DNA of 64,000 nucleotides from Charina bottae (taxonomy: Eukaryota; Chordata; Lepidosauria; Squamata; Charinaidae). The stretch is taken from the NCBI GenBank assembly GCA_023362775.1, contig JALMGJ010000025.1:6772001-6836000 (forward strand). Direction: 5' to 3'. Both the position numbers and the translations under genes were made by a program. Under the pieces are notes generated by a model, which saw only the letters and a list, made by a program, of their open reading frames with translations, had not been told where the DNA came from and did no database searches. Below, piece by piece: positions 22,371 through 33,300 of this stretch (position 1 is its first letter; the number at the start of each line of letters is the position of its first letter).

Positions 22371-22384
22371 CTGGGCCCGTAACC
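22371..22384 (-). promoter_or_regulatory. copia-type primer binding site (half tRNA-iMet)
   Basis: The 14 bases immediately inside the 5' LTR read GGTTACGGGCCCAG on the element strand. The complement of the anticodon-loop end of a cleaved initiator-tRNA-Met half is GGTTATGGGCCCAG, so 13 of 14 match. Drosophila copia is known to prime from such an internal half tRNA. The position directly adjacent to the LTR supports the call. Confidence 0.8.
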
Positions 22385-22929
22385 TGTCGGGGCGAGCGGA
22401 TGGAGTGGCCTGCTTCTCTCCTAGGCACCAGCGATCCAAGTACTATACAGTAAATAGACTCCAAACAGAAGTTATATCAAATATCCTATTTACTTATATA
22501 CATACGTATTTACAGATCACTTCCACAGGTAACAAATGATAAACCAACGATACAGCATACACAAGGTAAAATGGGAATAAATGAGAAGAAGGAATACAGG
22601 ACATCTCTGTATTTATATATAAACTGACCAATCACCTTATAGGTCACTCTCATTATCCACCACACCCAACTTATTATTTATTATTTATTTATTATTTCTA
22701 ACTTATATCACCGCCCATCTTCCCCCACAAGGGAACTCTGGGCGGTTTACAATCAAGTCACAACTTAACTCTAAGCACCTGTTGTATGAGTCACACTGAC
22801 ACATCATCACTACAACAATGGCTGCTAATTGGGTGACTCTGCAGAATATTTCCCCTTTCACCTAAATATCAAGCCTCTCTGCATAATTTATATCTAGCTG
22901 TAAATTCCTGGGTATAACAAACCCCAACA
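22385..22929 (-). repeat. 5' LTR of copia element
   Basis: This 545-bp LTR has TGTTGGGG...CCCCGACA ends (element strand), a good inverted TG...CA pair. About 94 bases are a later L2-tail insertion with its TSD, so the original LTR was about 450 bp. Confidence 0.9.
22674..22760 (-). mobile_element. L2 3'-tail insertion inside the copia LTR
   Basis: On the minus strand: TTGTAAACCGCCCAGAGTTCC, then GATGGGCGGTGATATAAGTT and (AATA)n. The flanks share CAACTTA (22667-22673 and 22761-22767), a short TSD, so this is a separate retroposition event into the LTR. Confidence 0.7.
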
Positions 22930-23040
22930 ATAATCAATAAAATAATACATTACAATATATAAATTACAATATACTATAAAATACAAATTACAGCTAAAAA
23001 TAAATATAAATAAAAATGAAATCCAATGGCTGATGAACTA
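22930..23040 (-). mobile_element. L2-type LINE 3' region, right part
   Basis: A-rich sequence (AATAAAATAATACATT...) of the kind that lies upstream of the CGGTTTACAA block in L2 tails on this strand. It is probably continuous with 20622-20700 before the copia insertion. Confidence is limited by low complexity. Confidence 0.45.
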
Positions 23041-23070
23041 ACTCAGTTGTATGCAACGAGCACTCTAGGG

Positions 23071-23240
23071 CAGGGGTCCCCAACCTGTGGGCCACGGCCT
23101 GTTAGGAAGTGGGCCGCACAGCAGGAGGTGAGCGGTGGTGTCAGGATCGAGCCTGTCCCTGCCGCCATGAGTCAGAGGAAGAGCACCCGGTAGCAGGAAG
23201 AAGCTGGGAAGGTGCAAAGACAGAGCCTGAGTCTGTCCTA
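23071..23240. mobile_element. hAT-type element, left terminal fragment
   Basis: The sequence starts CAGGGGTCCCCAACCTGTGG, then GGCCTGTTAGGAAGTGGGCC and GCACAGCAGGAGGTGAGCGG. This matches the left end of a non-autonomous hAT family that is widespread in mammals and other amniotes. The right terminus was not found, so the end coordinate is approximate. Confidence 0.7.
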
Positions 23241-23828
23241 TATAGTACAACCAACATGGCTAAATACACAGGAATTCAAATTTGGACTTCTAAGAACAAA
23301 ACACTCCAGGCCATCTGCCCCAGGAGACCAATCCATCGATTGGTATTTTCCTTTCTCCCACTTCAGTTAATGAAATAATATTTTCCCTATAGCATTTATG
23401 ACAGTTTTTAGACATTTTAGTAAGTTCATATCAATAAATGGACTGGTCAAAATCCTCACCTCTCTCTAGCTTAGAGGGTTCATTCTGAGGGTTATACTGG
23501 GATTGGATGAAGAAATGAATTTCTTTGCTTTGCTTCTTTGCTTTGAAAATTTTATGAATGAATGTTTGCAGTTGGAAGAAAAAAACATTTTGAATAAGGA
23601 GAGAGGAGCCAGAGTAGAAAGAGGACTAATGTTTTTGTACTTACTGAAGAGTTGTCTGCTAATATATTTTACTGCCTGTTTACTAAAGAAGGGATTGTAG
23701 AAGCCCAGTACTTCTTATTTTAAAACAATCATTTGTGGATCTTAAAATATGCCACTGAAAGCCGAAGTGTCCAGTGTCAATCAAAGCTAATCACTAGTAC
23801 AGACAAAGCACTTTTGCTGGGCTCCATG
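23241..23828. other. Nothing recognised
   Basis: Intergenic DNA with no clear repeats. Confidence 0.5.
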
Positions 23829-23836
23829 CTTTAAAG

Positions 23837-23973
23837 CAGTGTTTCTCAACCTTGGCAACATTAAGATGTGTGGACGTCAACTCCCAGAATTCCCCAGCCA
23901 TCCAGGCTGGCTGGGGAATTCTGGGAGTTGAAGTCCAGATACATCTTAAAGTTGCCAAGGTTGAGAAACACTG
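23837..23973. mobile_element. Hairpin hAT-type MITE, family A, copy 2
   Basis: A near-perfect palindrome: CAGTGTTTCTCAACCTTGGC at the left end, and the inverted GCCAAGGTTGAGAAACACTG at the right. The flanks carry 8-bp CTTTAAAG and CTTTAAAC (7 of 8 identical). It belongs to the same family as 690-800 and is better preserved. Confidence 0.9.
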
Positions 23974-23981
23974 CTTTAAAC

Positions 23982-24299
23982 TACACTTCCACATCTGTGT
24001 TTGAAAAGATTAGAGAGGTGCTTCATACAAGAACAGTATTTGTTAAAGCTGATCAACACTATTTGGAATAAATTATGGGAAAAGGAGCAGAAAACTTGAG
24101 TGCCAGAAGGAGAGCCATAGGTAACGTGATTGGAATGGACCATGTCTCACCAGTCTTCCTAATTGTACAGATATCTGCAGACCTCTGAGAATACTACTAC
24201 TTGTTTTCCAACCAACTATTTTGGCTCAGGCATAGTTAAATATTTGTTTATTTTCTACTTATTGGCTGACATTTGGAGGATATGTTTTTCCTCCATACT
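23982..24299. other. Nothing recognised
   Basis: Short intergenic spacer. Confidence 0.5.
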
Positions 24300-24311
24300 A
24301 ATGATGGAAAA

Positions 24312-24421
24312 TGAATTTGAGTAAACTCCGGGAGACAGTGGAGGACAGGAAGGCCTGGCGTGCTATGGTCCATGAGGTCACGAAGAGTTGGACACAACTA
24401 AACGACTGAACAACCACAACA
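24312..24421 (+). mobile_element. Bov-B 3' end, lineage 2, 110-bp fragment
   Basis: This covers only the last part of Bov-B (encoding NLSKLRETVEDRKAWRAMVH) and the CAACCACAACAA tail. It is flanked by the 12-bp TSD AATGATGGAAAA at 24300-24311 and 24422-24433. It is a severely 5'-truncated insertion closely matching the 10.7-kb copy. Confidence 0.93.
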
Positions 24422-24648
24422 AATGATGGAAAAAACATAAAAAAGTAAAATCTTGATTTTATGAATGTCTGTTGAGTATACTTTGGATGCAATGGACAAA
24501 ATATTAGTTTGGACTACACCTTCAAATAATAGACAAAGTTCATTGCTTCTAACAAACTCCATTGTTTCCAAAGCATACTGGATCTCTGAAATAATTTATA
24601 CCATTTGCATTTGTTGTTGTTTGTGCTACACAACTGATGTCAGTTATA

Positions 24649-24962
24649 AGGTAAAGGTAAAGGTTTTCCCCTGCACAGTCGTGTCTGACTCTAGGGGCCG
24701 GTGCTCATCTCTGTTTCTTAGCTGAAGAGACAGCGCTGTCCGAAGATGCTTCTGCGGTTATGTGGCCGGCATGACGCACGCGGAATGCTGTTACCATCCC
24801 ACTGAAGTGGTACCCATTTATCTACTTGCATATGCATGCTTTTGAATTGCTAGGTTGGCAAGAGCTGGGGCGAGTGTGGGAGCTCACTCCGTCATGCGGT
24901 GCTCGGGTCTTGAACCTTCCGATCGACAAGCCTGGTGTCTTAACCACTGAGCCATCCCGCCC
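24649..24962 (-). mobile_element. Sauria-type SINE
   Basis: The minus-strand copy has its tRNA-like head at the right (GGATGGCTCAGTGGTTAAG) and a (CCTTTA)n tail at the left. A 15-bp TSD, CTGATGTCAGTTATA, is at 24634-24648 and 24963-24977. Confidence 0.95.
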
Positions 24963-24977
24963 CTGATGTCAGTTATA

Positions 24978-25670
24978 CCAATTAATTAATCACTCAAATA
25001 TCATACATTTATGTGTAGATAATGTAAATTCAGATTTAATGGACATTCAGCTTTAAATGACACTACTTCTGCCCAACGTCTCTGTAAAATCAAGGTTAAT
25101 CATGCAGTCTTTAAAATTTAATACAATAATGTTACCTGTAAATGCACATTAGATCCCCCCTTGATTTTTATTCAACCACTTTTCTATTCTCCTAGGTTAA
25201 AATCAGAAGGCCAAGATATTAGATGTCCAGTAATTTTAATTCCTGAGTCTTAGATTTTCATCATGTGGCATGGTTACATGTACAGGAAGCACATGTAAGC
25301 ACCAACATTTGTGGAGAACTCCAGTCAGGAGTTTTTTCCCCCCACAAATTGGTGTCCTAGCTCTTGCAACAAAATACCAGATCAAATTTTATTCCATGGG
25401 TCTCTGTTGTCATGCCCTTAAATTTGGAAATCAAGCTAAACAAATGCCCCACATCCAATGTCCCACTAAGACAAATAGCTTAGAGAGATGTGTGTTATCT
25501 GCATATCACTGTACATATTCAACCGTCTGACATCAAAAATTTCTGTCATTGTTGAGTATTAAAGTAGTTCTACAGTACTATGAATCAATTAAAATATCTT
25601 TGTTTACAAAGATATTGGATACACAGATCTAAATATTGTTGCTGTACTTATATAACTTATGTACTTATAT
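24978..25670. other. Nothing recognised
   Basis: AT-rich intergenic DNA. The frame 25270-25530 is unassigned. Confidence 0.5.
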
Positions 25671-25697
25671 AGGGGTGTGGTGGCTCAGCGGGTAATC
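25671..25697 (+). mobile_element. Sauria-type SINE head fragment
   Basis: Only GGGGTGTGGTGGCTCAGCGGGTAA, the first 25 bases of the SINE including the A box, is present. The sequence then switches to unrelated DNA. A 5'-only fragment is unusual, because retroposition normally truncates the 5' end. Confidence 0.7.
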
Positions 25698-27719
25698 TCT
25701 TTTGGGGGGAGGCAAAAAATGTTTGTCACAATTGGATTCCCAAATGTAGATCTAAACGCAAAGGGAAAAAACAATCATGTTTTTCAAATTCTTCCCATTA
25801 TTACTAGCTATTGCAGCTGGTCTGAGTTGTACAACTTCTGATTGTGTCTTCAGAAGCCAAATGTGCAAGTCAGACTAGAGCTGTTTGTGGTGGTGCAGTC
25901 CATGTGCTTTGTGACCCTGAACTAGCAACACATTTATTTTACAATGACCACCACTCAGCTTTGCTAGGTTTAACTAAAACTTTAAGAAAGCTAATTTGAC
26001 TAGAAACAGTGATCCCAATACTGTTTGGAGCAACATATAAAAGGTAGCTGGTATAGCAGAGTGGCTTAGAGAGTAATCTGTACAGCTCCATGAGCAAGGT
26101 CAAGGGGGCAAATCATGAAATGACATCACACCATCAGTTCTACCCCTTTTGTACTAGAGTGATGACATCACCCATATGTATGTAATGGGTGGAGCTTGTA
26201 TCACAATGTCACATTGCACTTTTTGTCACCTTGATGAAAGCCCCATTGGTCTTGAACAGCCAAGTATACTTCCCAATTTATGAGACAGGCACAAAAATAC
26301 TGGCGTACCTCACAAAGGTATGGTAAAGTTTATGAAATAATAAGTACTCCAAAAGCAAAACATTTGACAAATAAATTAATATCAGCATGCTCTATTCTAT
26401 TTATCTATCCATTGTGGAAAATATATGCATGGGGTATTATTCCATGATAAGTTTCATATAATATCCCTTATTACATTTTTCTTGCAGAGGGTAAATCTGC
26501 AAGTGATTATTTAGACCTCCAGCTTTACCTATTTTTCTGCCTCTTGATTCTTAAGGAAAGTTATACTTTTGCATAAGCAACGGAGGTGTTATTTGTTCAG
26601 AGTTTTTTAGGGTCATGTTTTATTGTAATTCAGCTGCAATAAACTTAATGAACTACAATAATTGGTACAATAAAATCGCACACAAGTGCAATATACACAG
26701 AGCACAAATACCAAAAGCCCTTGAGCAGCAATAATAATAATATGCAAAGATGTTTTAACCAAACAGCTTCTGCTCTTTCATTTGGGAAAATGCTGCAAAA
26801 GACTTTGAATGGAATCTAGTCCCCTCTGGGGTCAGCAATGGAATTCTCTGCAAGCAGACTTTCAGCCTTAATGGCTTTATTTATTGTTTGTTTTATGGAG
26901 AATCATAGTGTTAATCAAGCCATACTCTTTGCAGGCATTTGTTATTTTCATTCAAGCAAATCAAGGGCACAGTCAAGCCAAAGTTGAACACATCTAGGGT
27001 CCTCCAATACAATTGAACAGAATTCATCATTTGCATCACTTTCATTGACTAGAATGGGGAAATAGATAACAGATGTAGTCTATCCGTTGATATGCAAAAC
27101 TTGCTGATCCCAGCAATTAGTAATATTGGCAACTTCATGTTGTGTGTGAGTTTTCTCTGATGTCTTTTTACCAGAACATGTGAAAATACATAGACTCTGT
27201 TGAGTTGAACACTACTCTTGGTGAGTTCATGAACACATCCATGCATTCTCCTGGTCAATATTGCCTTCTTCCTGGATACTTTAAACCCCTTTAAACTTAC
27301 AGCCCTGAAATTTCCTGATGGTTTCCCATTCAAGTACTAATCAGGTCTTACCCTGTTTAGATTTCAAAATCATCTAAGATCAGAGGTGCTGTTCCTAGTT
27401 GCAGCACCAGCAGAAGATAGATATTTAGTACTTGGTTGCAATCTTGTGATCAATTTCAGGATCTTCTTTCCAGAGAGAAAAGTACAAGGAGTCCAAACAA
27501 TTTGTCATGCATGTATCTTTCTATGTGTGTAAGAGGAAATTTTGCAGAGAATCCATACAATGTTTATGCTAGTACTGCCAGAATCATAGATCTTCCACAG
27601 TGATGAGACAGGTCAAACATGATCCTTTCTTATTCTCTTGGTCAATCCATAGATAATAATTGATTACCATCTCAACTGACCAAGAATTCATTTTATGACT
27701 TAGAGAGCCATATGCGCTT
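25698..27719. other. Intergenic with a CRE-like palindrome cluster
   Basis: No gene was recognised. The part at 26110-26230 holds several TGACATCA/TGATGTCA-like words and resembles 42050-42170, so it may be an old MITE. Confidence 0.4.
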
Positions 27720-27780
<61 letters not shown>

Positions 27781-27792
27781 CATCATCATCAT
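27720..27792. repeat. (CT)n then (CAT)n microsatellite
   Basis: About 54 bases of CT dinucleotides are followed by six ATC/CAT units. Confidence 0.97.
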
Positions 27793-29430
27793 CTATTTAT
27801 CTCTGGCTGCATGTCCTATCAAACTTACTTTCAAAGTAACATGTAAAGGACATTTAGAGTTCATTTGCTGACACAAAAAGCCATGCTAAGAACTGTTCAT
27901 AGGAAGACATTTGAGAAAGCCCAATGCCTTCACAGATGCTATGGTTGTTGACATATTTTTCATGTTTCATTCACTGAAGTTTTCAGTCTAATCTTAAGAA
28001 TCTTTTGTAAACTTGGGTGATTATTGCAGCCCACACAAGGAAACAGTGAATGGTATTCTTGAGAAAATTATGGAGAATGATGCTCCTACAGACCTTAGGG
28101 TATATCTCAGGAACTCTTTTGCTGGTATGAAAACACACACTTTTATTGTATGTTCTCCTAGCAGGTGGAGATACATTCAGAAGAGCAAGTAAATACGAAG
28201 TAAGTGCAAGGCTCTTTCACCTTGAGGTTACAAGCTTTTATAGAGCTCTTATAGAGAAAAAGAGGACAAGAAATCAGGCAAACAAGCAAGAAAGATTGTA
28301 TCAATTCTGCCAAATAGACTTGGGGAACTGGTTGTGCACAGAGCTTCCCTTCAGACAACAGACAAACTGAAGTGAACTGCCAATGTACTGCCATGCATTA
28401 GAAGTAAAACTTTTAAAATCCAACTGAGGAAAAATGTGTTCTGGAATGTAAAATTCTGGAAGCTGTCTTATTAAGGGGTCAGTTCTCAGACATATGTTTG
28501 GATGTATGCTTGTATGCCTGCATGCATTTAGTTTACATTTCTACTCTACTTTCTATCTCCTAGAAGCTGTGAGTCTGCCAACATTGCTTGGTGCTTGCCA
28601 AACTCCTTCCTTAATTTTGTTTAGAATCTTTCCATTACAAAAAATGAGGTTAGCATGCTCAAAGCCAAGCACCCACCTCAAGCACGATTTGTATATGCAA
28701 CCATGTCTTTGGACCCCAAAGAGTTCCCAAGGGGTTTGCAGCGCCTTGCTTTGTTTCTGGTAGAGGGCTGTTCTATGATTGGCCACCCTCACCATGGCAA
28801 TCCTTTGCTGAAAGTGCATAGAATTTGCTCTAAAAATTCCAAATATGCCCATTAACCTAAAAAAGTTGGGCAACTCTGATCTAGATGATGGAAGTTTATT
28901 CTAAAATAGCAGAGCTGCTTTTGTGATTGAAAGACTGAAATCAGCTTTCAAGCCTAGTCCCTGAAAACTAATGGAAGAAAATAAATCACCTCTAGATTAT
29001 ACAGCACTTGGCAATTCTCAGCTGAATTGCTCAGCTAAACCTATTGGAAAACATTGTGTTTGAATTAGGGATGAGCTGAAATTATATGAAAGCAATGGAA
29101 ATTAATTCATAATAGTTTATTCATGCAAGTCAATCATTAAATATATTACCCACCAGCAGTTAATATGAATCAGATCCAGATTTTTATTTATTTATAGTAG
29201 ATCCATTAAAATCAGTAGGGCTTGTTAGTCACGGCTCATTTAAAAGCATGTCTTTTACTTCTGAGTAAACTTGACATTTAAGTCTTGTTGATTTCAGAAA
29301 TGCATTTTTGACTCACAAAATGCTTCAACAATTATTCAAAAAGTTATATGACAAGAGCAATACCCATGAAAAATGTAATTGATAAGTAGGTACCCAGCAG
29401 ATATATGTTTTGATCGATAGAATATATTTA
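27793..29430. other. Nothing recognised
   Basis: AT-rich intergenic DNA. The frames at 28146-28370, 28494-28763 and their antisense partners have no family features. Confidence 0.5.
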
Positions 29431-29433
29431 GAT

Positions 29434-29435
29434 TT

Positions 29436-29491
<56 letters not shown>

Positions 29492-29820
29492 TTTCTTCTT
29501 CTTCTTCTTCTTCTTCTTCTTCTTCTTCTTCTTCTTCTTCTTCTTCTTCTTCGTCTTCTAAAAATAAAATAAAATAAAATAAAATAAAATAAAATAAAAT
29601 AAAATAAAATAAAATAAAAAAATAAAATAAAATAAAATAAAATAAAATAATAAAATAAAATAAAATAAAATAAAATAAAATAAAATAAAATAAAATAAAA
29701 TAATAAAATAATAAAATAAAATAAAATATAAAATAAAATAAAATAAAATAAAATAAAATAAAATAAAATAAAATAATAAAATAAAATAATAAAATAAAAT
29801 AAAATAAAATAAAATAAAAT
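29434..29820. repeat. Compound microsatellite (TTTC)n(TTC)n(AAAAT)n
   Basis: Three adjacent simple repeats: TTTC (about 29434-29492), TTC (29493-29556) and AAAAT (29560-29820), the last with scattered AAT and AAAAA variants. The long 'proteins' reported by frame scanning here are artefacts of the repeats. Confidence 0.98.
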
Positions 29821-31319
29821 CCCCAGAACACTGCAATAATCCAGGAAGATTTGAAGTATATTTCTGATCTCTGCTGCTTGGAGCAGGCCTATCCATTAGT
29901 CAGATGAGGTGGCTACTAACTGCAATAGTTTGGGCTAGGGAGAGTGATGTGCTTAATTATAGATGTAATCATGAATCTGCAAGCCTCTAACATTCACACC
30001 AGGATAAAGCACAGCTGACATCCATGTTGTTAATGATTTTTTATTATGCAGCATGTTGTTTTAATGTCTACATCTGCATTGTCAAGCAGTGATTACAATA
30101 TTACTAGATATATTTTCCCCTTCAAAGGAACACAACATGGCAAAATAAAGCATTTTCCCTTCTCTGATTGTCACTGGAATTTTTCATTTCTGTAGATCCA
30201 TTTTCCATAAATAGTCTACTAAGAAATATTGCTTGGGCAAATTGATCCACTTTATTTAATAATGTCAATGGCATTGAATTTCAAATGAATGATGATAGTG
30301 TCTCTTTTACCTCATATTAAGTATGACAGTTAATAAAAAGACCTATTGCAGTAGAGGGCAACATTTGACTATCCAATTCACACAATCAGTTTAGCATTGA
30401 GATATGTGGGCAAGGAGCAAGGTCTAGATGTAAGTCAAAATAGTTGTTGGCCACAATGGAGATTAACTCTTAGATAGCTCTACTTGATTCTCTGATGATT
30501 TTTTTTCCTCACCAGCACAAGCCTTATGTTTGCTGGCAGTTTACATCTCTGGATTGAGAACCAGGCCATGCTATTTCATCACCTACCGTAAGTCAATGGC
30601 TAGGAAGCATTAATTTTCATAGCTGACGCTAAGAGCTCAGAGCCAGTGAATGCAGAGATTACAAAGACACAACCTGCAATTTCCTCAGTTTTCCTCCTTC
30701 TATCTGATTGCACAGGTCCTTTGGTAAAAGCACTGTTTTCCTGCAAATAGATGTGTTGGGCTGTGCTTTAATTGGGTGCTGATTTTTCTTGCTAATGCAG
30801 TAAGTGCCCCCAAACTATGAGGGGAACCAGCTTTAATCACACAAATCTTTATTCTTGATTTATAGAGGTGAGCATGCAAGCAAATTAATCTGCAAACATT
30901 TGTTCAACATTCACTCATTTAACTAACATGTGTGAGAGCCTTCTTCTGTGTTACTCCCAGTTTGTAGAAAGTACCCCCTGGGAATTCTATTTAGCTTCCA
31001 GTCTATGTGGTTCAGAGAAGGAGGTAAGATGAATCTCTTTGACCCAGATTTTTATTGTTAATTAAATTTAGTGTCAGTTAAATCAAATACATTTAATTTT
31101 TAAACTTTATTCTGTAACTTGTATTTTAATTTTTGTTAGTTGCTTTTTCTCCTTGATTGCATTACAATGCAGGAAATATATCAAAAATAAATCAACTATA
31201 ATGTGTCTATCATAATGTCAGAATGCCGTAACAACCAATTGTTTTGAAAATTTGTATTTATGCTTTACCCAAAGATAGATAAGAGATTGATAACAAAGTA
31301 TCTCTTACTTTGATAACAG
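29821..31319. other. Nothing certain
   Basis: The first 90 bases have a faint L2-like look (CACTGCAATAATCCAGGAAG). The rest shows no recognisable element or gene. Confidence 0.4.
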
Positions 31320-33300
31320 ACCAACATATTATTATAATTTGTTTATTATAGTTTATTATGTTTCTGCTCACTATAATTTAGATTTCTACAGCTATCCAAC
31401 TCAACAAAGTCTCTGGGTGGCATACAAATTAAAAATAAGAATCACAATACACTAAACAAACCCACAAAAAATGATGATCATAACAGGGAATGGATACACA
31501 CTATAAACAAACTCATTATAGTTCACTCCATTCACCCCAACCAATCCCAGGGCCTGGGCAAAAAGCCAGGTCTTCAAGGTCCACTTAAAGGACAGTAGGG
31601 TTGGGGCTGTTCAAAACTCTGGGGGAATGCTATTATAGAGGGCAGCAGAGAAAGTCTGCCTTGTAGTTCCCATCAGATGGCATTGCTTAAGAGATAGGAA
31701 GTGAAGCAAGCCTACTCTGTCAGATTTTACAGGATGGGCAGAAACAATAGAAGAAAAGCAGTCTTTCAGATAACCAGATAAGCTATGCAATGAAGGGGTT
31801 TGTAAATGACAACCAGCACCTTGAATTGTACCTGGAAGCCCACTGGTAACCATTGAGGACCAGCTTGCATAGCAGAGATATTATATGGGTGTATCAAGGC
31901 ACACCTAAAACTGCTAGTGCTGCTACATCCTGGACTGGCTATAGCTTCCAAGTGATCTTTAAGGGCAACCTCACATAGAGTGCACTGCAATAATCCACAC
32001 GCAAGATGACTAAGGCATGAGTGTCTGTGAGAAAGGACTTTCACTCCAGAAAAGTGCAAGTGGTGCACCTGCACAAAGGCCTTCCTCACCACAGTTGCCA
32101 TGTGCTCTTCAAGCAGGAATAGTGAGTCCAGGAAGACCCCCAAATTGGTCACCAGTTCTGCCTGGGGAAGTACAACCCCATTCAGAACTAAAGATGAAAA
32201 CTCCTGGCACCAGAAGACCCATGAACCCATAGCTACTCAGTCTTGTCAAGGTTGTACTTAAGCCTGTTCCTTCAATGTGCCAGCCTCCAAGCACTGGGAC
32301 AAGACCTTAACAGAATCATTTGATCAACCATGGGCTGAGATATATAATTGAGTATCATTAGCATACTGATGATACCTGACCCCATGTTGATGGATTACCT
32401 CACTCAACAGCATCATGTAGATGAACAGGAGGGATAAGAGCATTGAGCCCTGTAACACCCTGAAAATCAGAGCTTTAGGCTCAACCCTCCCCTTGCCGCC
32501 CCCATCAGCCCTGACTGGAACCATCCATGGAGAAAAAAGGAGAACCATGGCAATACAGCAATACTGTGTCTCCTACTCCAAGTCCCTGTAATCAGTCCAG
32601 GACAACCCCATGATCAGTGGTAGAAAGCTCCTGAGAGAACAAGGATAACCTATCAAGGATGGTTCTATGAACTCATCCTGCCTCTCTCAGAGATCATCAT
32701 CAGTGCCCCCTCTGTATCACCACCTGAAACCTGACTGAAATGGGTCCAGATAATTGGCTTCTTCCAGGGTCCCTTGAAGTTGCAGCCTGACCACCTTCTC
32801 TGCAAACTTTCCTAAAAAAGGAAGGTTGGAGACTAGGTGAAAATTTTCCAGATCCATTGGTCCAGAGATGACTTCATGAGGAGGGGGTATAACACTGTCT
32901 CCTTCAAGGCAAGCAGAACCACTCCCTTACTCAAAGATGATTTCATGAACTGCATGAACTCAATTGTTTGTCACCTCCCAACCAGAAGAGGCATGTATCT
33001 AACAGACAAATGGCTGGGTAACAATCTCAAGGATCCTGTCCACTTTCTTAAGAGTCATAGGTTTAAACACTTCCCAGATAACAGGACAAAACTGTGCCTC
33101 AGTCAGCTTGACTGGATGTGCCCAGTCAGAGCAGATCTGAGTGACTTTATCTGCCAGATACTTAGAATATTCCACACAGCAGCCCTGAAGATTTTATTGT
33201 GGCCCTTTCCTCTCCTGCCGGGAGCGGGTCACTTTAAACAAGGCCACTCACCAGCTGTGGATGTGATAAGAGCAGAAAAATAGTTACGGTTAGTGCCACA
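31320..33300 (-). mobile_element. L2-like LINE relic
   Basis: A long minus-strand L2 copy of about 2 kb. Reading leftward, it has decayed RT fingers near 33200-32650, the palm at 32324-32548 and the C-terminal domain at 31766-32230 (LGVFLDSLFLLEEHM, HYLHFSGV-like text). The SAALYNSIPPEF block lies at about 31611-31853. The 3' UTR (TTGAGTTGGATAGCTGTAG) reaches about 31320. Many stops and frameshifts are present. It is one of the older elements in the window. Confidence 0.75.
32324..32548 (-). pseudogene. L2 RT palm fragment
   Basis: The frame contains VLQGSMLLSLLFIYMMLLSEV and GVRYHQYANDTQLYISAHG. In active L2 the motif is GSVLSPLLF and YADD. Here the catalytic aspartate pair is altered to YAND and SP to SL. 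The enzyme is dead, but the family is clear. Confidence 0.85.

Larger units (their letters stand above)
20701..22929 (-). mobile_element. Ty1/copia LTR retrotransposon, internally deleted
   Basis: The insertion is bounded exactly by the 5-bp TSD ATAAT (20696-20700 and 22930-22934), the size expected for Ty1/copia. In element order (right to left) it has a full 5' LTR, a copia-type primer binding site, gag, protease and the GAG-pre-integrase region. It then jumps directly into the last 71 bases of the 3' LTR. Most of integrase and all of RT and RNase H are deleted. Ty1/copia elements are uncommon in reptile genomes, so a fairly readable copy is notable. Confidence 0.93.

Noticed and set aside
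29325..29896. Long open frames rich in F, I, L, Y and E/K
   Set aside because: They are translations of the (AAAAT)n, (TTC)n and (TTTC)n microsatellites.
32837..33283. 148-residue plus-strand frame
   Set aside because: It is the antisense of the minus-strand L2 relic.
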